Positions 1 to 13,100 of a stretch of DNA of 64,000 nt are shown here, piece by piece. The notes under the pieces were generated by a model, which was given only the letters and a program-made list of their open reading frames with translations, had not been told where the DNA came from and ran no database searches. This DNA is from Nematostella vectensis. Taxonomy: Eukaryota; Cnidaria; Anthozoa; Actiniaria; Edwardsiidae. A program made the translations under genes and the position numbers. The stretch is from positions 15,124,085 through 15,188,084 of the forward strand of contig NC_064043.1 of the NCBI RefSeq assembly GCF_932526225.1. Reading direction: 5' to 3'. Each line of letters starts with the position of its first letter. The first letter of the stretch is position 1.

Positions 1-925
1 TTATCTTGGCGGCTGAAGAGGACACGTGCTGCTTTTAGAAGCCCAAGGTTGATCTGCTGCTGACGAAGCAATGCAGTGTCCACATCTTCTTCTGGAATGA
101 CATGGTAAACCGTTCATTAAAAGCGAAGCGATCAGGATTAAAATAAGATAAAGACAGACTGAGAAATGGTTAGACAGAAGGATAGACAGACAGAATGATT
201 TCACACTACCCACATCAAAACTTGTGCTGCAATAACACCCATTGCTTTAACTTTGGTGGCTTTACACCCCTTGCTTTACCTTTGTAGCCACCAAATACAT
301 TGCTTTACCTTTGCAGACACCACACAAGTTGCCTTAACTTTGCAGACACCACACATATTACCATTATTCATTATATGTAGATATCATACCTATTGGTTTA
401 CCTTTGTCGAGACCACACTCTATGTTTTACCTTTGCTGGTGTCAGGTCTGTTGGGTCTGGTCCTGTTGGAATCCTCATCTCCTGGGGGCGTAGGTAACAC
501 AAAATCCTGAGCAGGAGGCTCGACAGTCTTGCGCCTTCCTGTGCCGGCAAGTCGGACTAGCGACGCCCAGATCCCAATTGCTGCCTCAGACATGGGCAGA
601 TATTCGACTGAAAATGGGAATACTGGCACCTGAAAACAACGACAGATTGATTTTTGGATTCTTTAACTAATTCCTAGTTTACCTGGAAGTTTCCTGTGCT
701 TACCGCTTTCAGCTGAGAGATTGGACATATCTTGGGCTTGCTGTGGTTTTTGGACTGCACGGTAACTTTACCGTTTGGCGCAATACGGCTAACGGTGCCC
801 AGACCCCAATCCTTATGGGTTACCAGTCCACCAAGACGAGGCCGACTGTCGACGCCACCAATGACCGCAAGCACGGCCATCACAGGGCCCTGGGCCGAGG
901 GGTCATCAAATGCTTCGCTAGGGAT
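1..925 (-). CDS. HERC2: HERC2 exons 33-35 (second beta-barrel region and linker)
   Basis: Exon 33 (704-925) encodes a conserved stretch with [19 protein letters not shown] followed by a small SH3/Tudor-like segment ([17 protein letters not shown]), found after the MIB/HERC2 domain in vertebrate HERC2. Exon 34 (431-629) has the [16 protein letters not shown] helix and then a Pro/Asp-rich linker of low conservation. Exon 35 enters the window edge at position 1 and starts at 91. It encodes the [19 protein letters not shown] helix, corresponding to the DLDLLRCQQ region of human HERC2. All borders are consensus GT-AG. Confidence 0.85.
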
Positions 926-1035
926 CTGTGGAGTTTTCATCAGGGTACTTACATGAAAATATCTCATCGCCTTTTACATTTTTGTTTTATATATATTTTA
1001 AATTAAATTTTTCCATGTTTTAAGCGCGTTAACTA

Positions 1036-1114
<79 letters not shown>

Positions 1115-4100
1115 GTTATTGTTATTGTTATTTTGTATCATCACTTCTCAATAACCTAAAAACCCTTAAGGAAAATTTAATTGGAATGAAAAATGTCCAT
1201 AGCAAGATTCATAGATTTGATTTACACGACCTTTATTATTAGGATTCCATCGTTTTCTGATGGGTGCTAAAGAATTCCTTTGCTATGCTGGTTGGTGACA
1301 TTGATCGTATTCGTATTCTAACTGGCCCTTCTCAAAAGGTAGCCACGGAAGCATGCGCCGCACTGAAACGCTCGTTCTAATTTTGAAAATGCAAATCATA
1401 AGACTGTCAGATTAGACAGAGATGCTTTCTAACCTGTGCTGGCTCTCCTTCCTCACTTTCTCCTGGCGATGACGTCATAAGGGCTATGCCACCAAGCCTC
1501 TGGCTGATGAAGGTATTAATGGGCTGGTTCCAGTCATCAAGAGAGTGGAGTCTGCGCAGTAGAGCTACCAATTCCTCGGCAACTGTACTGCTGTAGGTTG
1601 CAGAGATCGAAGCTGGGGCCTTCGGCTTTCTGCGACCACGCCTTCCTTTCTCGCCTTTAAATAGCAATAGTAATAATTATCACGACTATCAAAATATTTT
1701 CCATGATTGTGGCAATTGTAGCTAAGTTAGATGGGAACACTAGGGATGGCGTTTAATGAAAACTTAACTAGTTATGGATCACTTCACCTATCTGGAACAA
1801 GTAGGACGATATCATCATCCTACGATTTACGTTATCGATGTTCGTTTATCGTCTATGATTTAACATCGTGGACGATTTATGTTACGATTTACGACTACGA
1901 TTTACGTTACGATTTACATTTTCGTTTTTGATCTATAATGGATCCGAATGTTGGACCACTTTTCACGGTAAAACAGCTGAGCATCCCATCTCAACATGTT
2001 ACCGTTTTATTTCAAGATCATACCGAGGAAGGAAGTTATATCTCATGCGTTTCTCTATGCGAGGGATCACATTCGCAGAGGCGCGACGTTGAAGACTATC
2101 ACAAGCCAAAAAAGTATTTTCGCGACAAAAATGACTAATGAATAGCCTTCAAAATTCCTTTTTCTCAAGCAAATTACACGAGGACAGATACGAAAATAAA
2201 ATCTAAATATAATTCAAATACTTTTGCTGTAGTTTAATTTTAATGTAGCGCGCGTCACATTAATAAAGTGTATATATTTCTGATCAAGTGTTCTTACCGG
2301 CACTGTGTAATATTGGTAATGTTCCAGTGCATGCCATTAAAACTTTTCCAAGCAAAGCAAAAAGCTTCTCCACCAGATCATCCATCCTTGCCAAGTCTTT
2401 CCTCTTTTCCCAAGACGATAGCACTGTCCGTAGCAACCGCAGCGCCAAGACCTAGTCAGTAACAGATAATATCAATATAAGCGCAAATCAATAGGACCAT
2501 GAAGTCCCAGGAGATCTGCATTTGTGTCGGACATATTCTTGCTCACACTTGCAAATAAACCGTTGTATTTCATTTATAAACAATAACCAAGGAGTGGTTG
2601 ATCAACATTCTTTACGTTCCGAGAGTTTCTCTTTAATAGGGAATCAATGGTAGACCAGTGCGTTTGATCATTAGCGTACGGGGCCTATTTTCACAGGTGG
2701 TACAGTGTGTTAACCAGTTAGAGATAACCCCTTAATTTTTTTTACAAAATTTCTTTTCATGTTGATGACAGGATAGCCCCTCACCCGTCTCGGTAGATGA
2801 CTCCTCACCCGTCTCGGTAGATGACTCCTCACCCGTCTCGGTAGGTGACCAGTCACCTGTCTGGGTAGGTGACCCCCCACCTGTCCCGGTAGGTGACCCC
2901 TCACCTGTCTCGGTAGGTGACCCCCCACCTGTCTCGGTAGATGACCCCTCACCTGTCTCGGTAGATGACCCCTCACCTGTCCCGGTAGGTGACCCCTCAC
3001 CTGTCTCAGTAGATGACCCCTCACCTGTCTCGGTAGGTGACCCCTCACCTGTCTCAGTAGATGACCCCTCACCTGTCTCGGTAGGTGACCCCCCACCTGT
3101 CTCGGTAGATGACCCCTCACCTGTCTCGGTAGGTGACCCCTCACCTGTCTCAGTAGATGACCCCTCACCCGTCTCGGTAGATGACTCCTCACCCGTCTCG
3201 GTAGGTGACCAGTCACCTGTCTGGGTAGGTGACCCCCCACCTGTCCCGGTAGGTGACCCCTCACCTGTCTCGGTAGGTGACCCCCCACCTGTCTCGGTAG
3301 ATGACCCCTCACCTGTCTCGGTAGATGACCCCTCACCTGTCCCGGTAGGTGACCCCTCACCTGTCTCAGTAGATGACCCCTCACCTGTCTCGGTAGGTGA
3401 CCCCTCACCTGTCTCAGTAGATGACCCCTCACCTGTCTCGGTAGGTGACCCCCCACCTGTCTCGGTAGATGACCCCTCACCTGTCTCGGTAGGTGACCCC
3501 TCACCTGTCTCGGTAGGTGACCCCCCACCTGTCCCGGAAGGTGACCCCTCACCTGTCTCGGTAGGTGACCCCTCACCTGTCTCAGTAGATGACCCCTCAC
3601 CTGTCTGGGTAGGTGACCCCTCACCTGTCTCGGTAGGTGACCCCTCACCTGTCTCAGTAGATGACCCCTCACCTGTCTCGGTAGGTGACCCCTCACCTGT
3701 CTCAGTAGATGACCGCTCACCTGTCTCGGTAGATGACCCCTCACCTGTCTCGGTAGATTACCCCTCACCTGTCTCGGTAGGTGACCACTCACCTGTCTCA
3801 GTAGATGACCCCTCACCTGTCTCGGTAGGTGACCCCTCACCTGTCTCAGTAGATGACCCCTCACCTGTCTCGGTAGGTGACCCCTCACCTGTCTCGGTAG
3901 GTGACCCCTCACCTGTCTCGGTAGGTGACCCCCCACCTGTCCCGGAAGGTGACCCCTCACCTGTCTCAGTAGATGACCCCTCACCTGTCTCGGTAGGTGA
4001 CCCCTCACCTGTCTCGGTAGGTGACCCCTCACCTGTCTCGGTAGGTGACCCCTCACCTGTCTCGGTAGGTGACCCCTCACCTGTCTCAGTAGATGACCCC

Positions 4101-7100
4101 TCACCTGTCTCAGTAGATGACCGCTCACCTGTCCCGGTAGGTGACCCCTCACCTGTCTCGGTAGGTGACCCCTCACCTGTCTCGGTAGATGACCCCTCAC
4201 CTGTCTCGGTAGATGACCCCTCACCTGTCCCGGTAGGTGACCCTTCACCTGTCCCGGTAGGTGACCCCTCACCTGTCTCGGTAGGTGACCCCTCACCTGT
4301 CTCGGTAGGTGACCCCTCACCTGTCTCGGTAGGTGACCCCTCACCTGTCTCGGTAGGTGACCCCCCACCTGTCCCGGAAGGTGACCCCTCACCTGTCTCG
4401 GTAGGTGACCCCTCACCTGTCTCGGTAGATGACCCCTCACCTGTCTCGGTAGGTGACCCCTCACCTGTCTCGGTAGGTGACCCCTCACCTGTCTCGGTAG
4501 ATTACCCCTCACCTGTCTCGGTAGATTACCCCTCACCTGTCTCGGTAGGTGACCACTCACCTGTCTGGGTAGATGACCCCTCACCTGCCTCGGTAGATGA
4601 CCCCTCACCTGTCTCGGTAGGTGACCCCTCACCTGTCTGGGTAGATGACCCCTCACCTATCCCGGTAGATGACCCCTCACCTGTCTCGGTAGGTGACCCC
4701 TCACCTGTCTCGGTAGATGACCCCTCACCTGTCTCGGTAGATTACCCCTCACCTGTCTCGGTAGGTGACCACTCACCTGTCTGGGTAGATGACCCCTCAC
4801 CTGCCTCGGTAGATGACCCCTCACCTGTCTCGGTAGGTGACCCCTCACCTGTCTGGGTAGATGACCCCTCACCTATCCCGGTAGATGACCCCTCACCTGT
4901 CTCGGTAGGTGACCCCTCACCTGTCTCGGTAGATGACCCCTCACCTATCCCGGTAGGTTACCCCTCACCTGTCTCGGTAGGTGACCCCTCACCTGTCTGG
5001 GTAGATTACCCCTCACCTGTCTCGGGAGATGACCCCTCACCTGTCTCGGTAGATGACCCCTCACCTGTCTCGGTAGGTAACCCCTCACCTGTCTCGGTAG
5101 ATGACCCTCACCTGTCTCGGTAGATGACCCTCACCTGTCTCGTAGGTGACCCCCCACCTGTCTCGGTAGATGACCCCTCACCTGTCTCGTAGGTGACCCC
5201 CCACCTGTCTCGGTAGGTGACCCCTCACCTGTCTTGGTAGATGACCCCTCACCTGTCTGGGTAGATGACCCCTCACCTGTCTCGGTAGGTGACCCCTCAC
5301 CTGTCTCGGTAGGTGACCCCTCACCTGTCTCGGTATGTGACCCCTCACCTGTCTCGGTAGATGACCCCTCACCTGTCTCGGTAGGTGACCCCTCACCTGT
5401 CTCGGTAGATGACCCCTCACCTGTCTCGGTAGATGACCCTCACCTGTCTCGTAGGTGACCCCCACCTGTCTGGATAGATGACCCCTCACCTGTCTCGTAG
5501 GTGACCCCCCACCTGTCTCGGTAGGTGACCCCTCACCTGTCTTGGTAGATGACCCCTCACCTGTCTCGGTAGGTGACCCCTCACCTGTCTTGGTAGATGA
5601 CCCCTCACCTGTCTCGGTAGGTGACCCCTCACCTGTCTCGGTAGGTGACCCCTCACCTGTCTCAGTAGATGACCCCTCACCTGTCTCGGTAGGTGACTTG
5701 CTGATACTGCTGCAGGCACATCCTCATTAGGCAGGGTGCCACTCATCATCCGCAGGAGTAGGTCCACCCACTGTTGAGTACTGAGGGCCATACACATGGC
5801 TGGGGTGATTGCTACACTGCGCACAAACCCAAGTTTGGCCCAATCACGGTACTGCTGATAGAGGACCGCCTCGTACCTTTCGCCAGCTTTGAACCGAAAG
5901 CAAGAAAAGTACCTTTTAAACAACAGAACGTTTTTGATTCAGGGTAAAATAGCATCTGCGAGCAAACAGCAGGTATTAAATGGGCAAAGCGAGGCACATG
6001 TGAATCCATTCTGTCTTGTGTAACACCCCCTTTTTCCAACATGTGAATCCATTCTGTCTTGTGTAACACCCCCTTTTTTCAACATGTGAATCCATTCTGT
6101 CTTGTGTAACACCCCTTTTTCCAACATGCAATGCAACTTTTCGTTGTGTTTTTAGAGAAGTAGAACTGATTTCTACGTTTTACAAAATAGCGAGAAAAAT
6201 TGCCTATTTTATCATGTTTCTGCACGTTGCATTGCAAGTTGCAGGACAAATTACATAGGAAACAAAGCTCTGCACGGCATGTCCCGTACCTGTGCATTTG
6301 GTGCCTGCAGATACCAGCTTATGCAAAAGTGTGCTGACAGTTCGCACTTGACTCGTCTGGATGGAGTCCGCATGAAGACCGCATGTCAGTGCCAGGGCTC
6401 GCATCAAGCAGATGCAGGAGCGGCGGATGAGCGCAGTAGGGTGGCTTGCCTGGATCTCAGTCTTCTCTGTCTTCGAGTCATCTGCATAGACAACACTGAT
6501 TCAAGTCCGCAGGTATGGCATGCGTCACAACCTTGTATATTATTATTCTTGATTTAATTATTCAGAACTTTCAAATATGACTTTCCTTGCATACATTTGA
6601 AATGTATGTCGTCGTGATTAAAGTAGATTTGATCCACAACTGACGTCTCGATTGCAGTTCATTTTATGCATCAAGCAAGTAGCGTCAACAAGAGAGAGAT
6701 TAATTCATTCCTACTAGCATCACAACCAAAGAGCGAGTTAGAAAATTCGTGAAGTAAAATTCACTTACACGTGTATTTAAAAATAAAAGATTTCTCAGTG
6801 GCTAAAATTCTTGTAAAACAATGGTCTTCAATAAAACGTGAAGCCCTTCACTAGGCTTCAGTTGCAGAGGCAATAGAAACTTTTAAGTTATCGAAACAAA
6901 CAATCGAAACTGATAAATTAACCCGCTAAGCCGTGGGAACAGTCATTTCCAAAGTACCTGTCTACCTTCATAATCGAGATCTTTCCTACTACTGTATATG
7001 TTCGATTCCCGATGCTCTAAACTGATTAGATTGCTCGCGTACGCATGTCTCGTCTTACCCTTCATGTCTTCCTCTTCCTCGTCACTACTCTCCGGTATTG

Positions 7101-10100
7101 GAGGGGGTCTTGCCAGCTTCAAGTCGTACTTGCCCTCCTTGCCCATGCGGTAGGAGTTAGTGCTCCCTGTCTCCCACTGAACACGCGCCCAGCCATCCTC
7201 TCCCAGCTCCCCGATAATCCGGCCTTCGCTCGGAGGCGGGCCATCCTATGGACAAAACCATAAAGCATTTGTTTAACGGGAACACAGTACTGCAGTAAGA
7301 CAGCATATGATAACAAAATGTATGTATGTCTCAACGTAGACAAGGCAGAACAGAGATACAACTGTTATTTATATATTTTTTCTTTCATTTTTTTTAAAAA
7401 GCACATCAGATACAAATGCATATCTTGATTATATGAAATGTGAAATATATCTTGAGTATATGAAATCTGAAATATGCGGTCCGCCCAGTCCATTACCTGG
7501 TCTCCCCATTTCCAGTCAGGACCTCGCACCACGCGGGTTCCAATCTTCAACATCTTAGCCACCTCTGGTCCCGTCAGGGGTACAGTTGGGCGCTTCTTAG
7601 CAGCCTTCCCCTCATCAATGATTGCAGCAAGCGCTGCATCTTCCTCCTCCCCAGTATCGCACGGCCCAGCAAGGCGCATGATGGTCTGGGTCAAGCCTAA
7701 CACTCCGGAGCTCAAAACGAGGCTGACGCCCCCAGCACTGTGATCAGCGGTCAGCATACCCAGGGCAGCCAATAGGAAACGAGCTACCGGTAGCGCACCA
7801 AGTGACAAGCCCCCGCGGTACTGGTCTGGCACTGGGTCGGACCTTCCCTCGCCTGCAACATCGAAAAGTGCGGGACTAAATTCAAAGAGGATACACGGTC
7901 CCCCGATAATTCAAGCTTGGATAACTTGAACACCGGCTAGCTCGAACGAATGTTTCATCCCCTAGATACTATCTGAGTCACTTCTTTTGGATAATTTAGG
8001 CAACATTTCATTTCACATTTCACAATTCACAATTCAGACCACGCGTTTATTAGTTTTTATTAGGACTACGCGTTTCCCTTACCCTTCTCGAAAGCCTGGC
8101 TGGCGTAGAAAACGGCTTGTCTCAGCATGTCGATAGACCATGTGTTGATCTTCGCAAAGGTTGTCTCCAAAACCACGCGGTCACATGGTGGCACCAGTTC
8201 GATATCAGCCAAACAGTGCTTTGCCGGCTCACTGGGAAGAATAAGCCAAATAGACTTTTGGTATCTTGAAGGATTGGGCCTTGTAAAAAATCAATAATTT
8301 TTCAAGACTTTTCAGAGCAAAACACGATTTTAAAGACGACTTAAAAAAACCCATTTGATTGGTAAAAATGTAACTAAATTTAACAGATGATACTTTCAAC
8401 CCCCACTCTGCCCCGTCACAGATAGCTTAAATAGCCCTGTATGAATAGGTCTAACAAGGCAGTTCTCCCTGGCAATTCTAATTTAGCTTTACTTTCCATA
8501 AACTTATACTTACGTGAGAGCACCTTGGTAAAGTAACTATCCATAGTGGTTCGATCAACCACTTCTTTGTTATTGTTTATCATTGAAAATACAACGGTTT
8601 AATCGCAAGGAAACAACAAAATAACAAGAATGAACTCTGATATGTTATTGACGATATCTGATTAAAAATATCTTGTTTACCCGCTTGAATTACGCGATGG
8701 AAATGGATGCTTTGTGTGACTCGGCATTGAGCGGGAGCATAAAATGGCGGCGTGATTGGCCTTCTTTAAGGCGGCAATCACACCAGTTTACTGGTCACAA
8801 AAAAACGTAGCATAAAACATGTCAAAATACAACTAAGGTGAAACAATGTCAAATATACACGGACGAATTCGCACATGTAGGAAATTGCCCACAAAGCCAA
8901 TCAGAGTCATCAGCAGGGCACAAAGAATAATGTGCGGCTTACAAGATCCAATTATTAGCTGTTGCTTTCTTGATTAACTTCATAAAGCAGTTCAGCAGTA
9001 AGTTAAGCAGTAATGCAGTTTTCCTGCATCATTCATACGCCATAGCAGCATCATTCATACGCCATAGCAGCAGTGAGTTTGTTAAAGCAGTGTGTTTAAA
9101 GACCTGACAAACGAACTGTTTAATTCATTTTATACTCGGACGTATTTAAGGACTTCACCTATTAACGGGCTATAAATTTTATCCACATTCGGGCTACTGT
9201 GTACACACATTGTTGCATTATACTCATTGTTTTCAACAATCGACAACGAAACGAATTCGCCTAGATCAGATGCCACCATGTCTCCTAAACCCAACTCTAG
9301 GCAAAATAGATAACTAGATAATTGAGGTTGGTGAAAGCGGGATTGGTGCACTAACCTTAGTGACGATCGAGAAGAGAGAAGTCCTTGCCATCCGCACAAG
9401 ATGGCGTAGCGCACAGATGAGATCAGTTGGTCTTTAGCCACAAGAGAAAGAAGGCTTTCTGCACCATGCAGTCGACACCGCGCACGCTCAACCTAGCGAG
9501 GGGATGCATAATCGTTATCTACATCACGACAACAATAAAGACACCACCATCAATCATCATTATCATTACCATCATCATCATCATCACTTTGACTATCCCC
9601 GTTCAAAATAACACCATCACCGTTACCATCAACATCACCGTTACCATCAACATCGCCGTCGCCGCCACCGCCGCCACCACCACCACCACCATCACCACCA
9701 CCATCACTATTACCATCATTAAAATTATTATACCATCACAATCACCATTAACATTATCATTACCATTACCGTTAACGTTATCATTACCATCACCACCACC
9801 ATCTCACACTAACACTAAGCATCATCATCACCGCCAACTGTCAAAACATACCTGGTTCTCTAAGGACTTGTGTAGCATTTGTACGTCTATAGGCTCATCC
9901 GTTAGCACGAACTCCTTGATGTGCTTCATGAGGACTGTCTCAGCAGAGGAAGACATGAGGCGTTCTCTCAGCCACTTCACTTTACGCAAACTCGTAAGGG
10001 ATGTGGTCCGGAGCGCCGGCAGATCCGCCTCCTGAAATCAAACACGCTTTTACCTAAACAACTTTTAAGTGTGTGTTTAAAAACACACAATCAAAATACA

Positions 10101-13100
10101 TTTAACATCAAACACTTAACACAACAAGAACACATCACAACTTGAACACCACACTCTATATCAGAACACGATAACCCTTCATATCTCGTTTCCCTTTTGT
10201 GCTTACCTTTTTCTGTAGAGCTTTGTGAGCATCTTCCGCTGAATGTATTTTCTCGCCAGGAACCGCACCCATTTCAGTAGAGCCACGCTTCTCTGTAACC
10301 GTGGATTTATCCAAGCCCTGTAACGCAAAATATCACTGGCAATTTTCGCACTACCTCTATTCTAGCGCTGACTTTGCCGTAAAAATAGAAGCTCCGCGAA
10401 CATTATTTTAATCAGGACTCAAGTGCGTGAGGTTTTATGTACTTATGCCATCGTGCTGGGGTTCTATATGCTTCTGTTAGTAAGTATTGCCGCATGTCTG
10501 GCTCAAGACAAGCGTTTACAAAGACCATCGACCACTCCTTTATTCCTTTACATTTCAGAAATACAACGGTCCATTTGCAAAAGAAAACCAACAAAATAAC
10601 CATCCACAATTGAAGTCCAATACTTGAATGAAAGTATCTTCGTTACAAGATTGAATAAGCCGATGGAAACGGATGCTTTGTGCGACTTGGTAGTGAGCGG
10701 GATTGCTACATTGCAGCATCATAGGCGATTTGCGCTGCATGTGTACCTGCTGCATGTGTTTGTCCCGGATGATTTGTCCTGTACCTGCTGCATGTGTTTG
10801 TCCCGGATGATTTGCCCCGTACCTGCTGCATGTGTTTGTCCCGGATGATTTGTCCTGTACCTGCTGCATGTGTTTGTCCCGGATGATTTGCCCCGTACCT
10901 GCTGCATGTGTTTGTCCCGGATGATTTGCCCCGTACCTGCTGCATGTGTTTGTCCCGGATGATTTGCCCCATACCTGCTGCATGTGTTTGTCCCGGATGA
11001 TTTGCCCCGTACCTGATGCATGTGTTTGTCCCGGATGATTTGCCCCGTACCTGATGCATGTGTTTGTCCCGGATGATTTGCCCCGTACCTGCTGCATGTG
11101 TTTGTCCCGGATGATTTGCCCCGTACCTGCTGCATGTGTTTGTCCCGGATGATTTGCCCCGTACCTGCTGCATGTGTTTGTCCCGGATGATTTCCCCCCT
11201 AACCTGCTGTATGTGTTTGTCCCGGATGATTTGCCCCGTACCTGATGTATGTGTTTGTCCCGGATGATTTCCCCCGGAGCTGCTGCATGTGTTTGTCCCG
11301 GATGATTTGCCCCGTACCTGATGTATGTGTTTGTCCCGGATGATTTGCCCCGCACCTGATGCATGTGTTTGTCCCGGATGATTTGTCCTGTACCTGCTGC
11401 ATGTGTTTGTCCAGGATGATTTGCCCCGTACCTGCTGCATGTGTTTGTCCCGGATGATTTGCCCCGTACCTGCTACATGTGTTTGTCCCGGATGATTTGC
11501 CCCGTACCTGATGCATGTGTTTGTCCCGGATGATTTGCCCCGCACGTGATGCATGTGTTTGTCCCGGATGATTTGTCCTGTACCTGCTGCATGTGTTTGT
11601 CCAGGATGATTTGCTCCGTACCTGCTGCATGTGTTTGTCCCGGATGATTTGCCCCGCACATGCTGCATGTGTTTGTCCAGGATGATTTCCCCACTAACCT
11701 GCTGCATGTGTTTGTCCAGGATGATTTGCCCCGTACCTGCTGCAAGTGTTTGTCCCGGATGATTTGTCCTGTACCTGCTGCATGTGTTTGTCCAGGATGA
11801 TTTCCCCACTAACCTGCTGCATGTGTTTGTCCAGGATGATTTGCCCCGTACCTGCTGCAAGTGTTTGTCCCGGATGATTTGTCCTGTACCTGCTGCATGT
11901 GTTTGTCCCGGATGATTTGCCCCGTACCTGCTGCATGTGTTTGTCCCGGATGATTTGCCCCGTACCTGCTGCATGTGTTTGTCCCGGATGATTTGCCCCG
12001 TACCTGCTGCATGTGTTTGTCCCGGATGATTTCCCCCCTAACCTGCTGCATGTGTTTGTCCCGGATGATTTGCCCCGTACCTGATGTATGTGTTTGTCCC
12101 GGATGATTTCCCCCGGAGCTGCTGCATGTGTTTGTCCCGGATGATTTGCCCCGTACCTGATGTATGTGTTTGTCCCGGATGATTTGCCCCGCACCTGATG
12201 CATGTGTTTGTCCCGGATGATTTGTCCTGTACCTGCTGCATGTGTTTGTCCAGGATGATTTGCCCCGTACCTGCTGCATGTGTTTGTCCCGGATGATTTG
12301 CCCCGTACCTGCTACATGTGTTTGTCCCGGATGATTTGCCCCGTACCTGCTGCATGTGTTTGTCCCGGATGATTTGCCCCGTACCTGATGCATGTGTTTG
12401 TCCCGGATGATTTGCCCCGCACGTGATGCATGTGTTTGTCCCGGATGATTTGTCCTGTACCTGCTGCATGTGTTTGTCCAGGATGATTTGCTCCGTACCT
12501 GCTGCATGTGTTTGTCCCGGATGATTTGCCCCGCACATGCTGCATGTGTTTGTCCAGGATGATTTCCCCACTAACCTGCTGCATGTGTTTGTCCAGGATG
12601 ATTTGCCCCGTACCTGCTGCAAGTGTTTGTCCCGGATGATTTGTCCTGTACCTGCTGCATGTGTTTGTCCAGGATGATTTCCCCACTAACCTGCTGCATG
12701 TGTTTGTCCAGGATGATTTGCCCCGTACCTGCTGCAAGTGTTTGTCCCGGATGATTTGTCCTGTACCTGCTGCATGTGTTTGTCCCGGATGATTTGCCCC
12801 GTACCTGCTGCATGTGTTTGTCCCGGATGATTTGCCCCGTACCTGCTGCATGTGTTTGTCCCGGATGATTTGCCCCGTACCTGCTGCATGTGTTTGTCCC
12901 GGATGATTTCCCCCCTAACCTGCTGCATGTGTTTGTCCCGGATGATTTGCCCCGTACCTGATGTATGTGTTTGTCCCGGATGATTTCCCCCGGAGCTGCT
13001 GCATGTGTTTGTCCCGGATGATTTGCCCCGTACCTGATGTATGTGTTTGTCCCGGATGATTTGCCCCGCACCTGATGCATGTGTTTGTCCCGGATGATTT

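Noticed and set aside
2710-4656. 648-codon open frame of RGHLPRQV repeats as a secreted or antifreeze-like repeat protein
   Set aside because: It is the translation of the 24-bp intronic array; it lies in the intron between two HERC2 exons and has no gene context. Open because the unit has no stop and is a multiple of three.
9427-10035. 202-codon plus-strand gene
   Set aside because: Low-complexity translation of ATC/ACC triplets that also runs through HERC2 exons 24 and 25 on the opposite strand.
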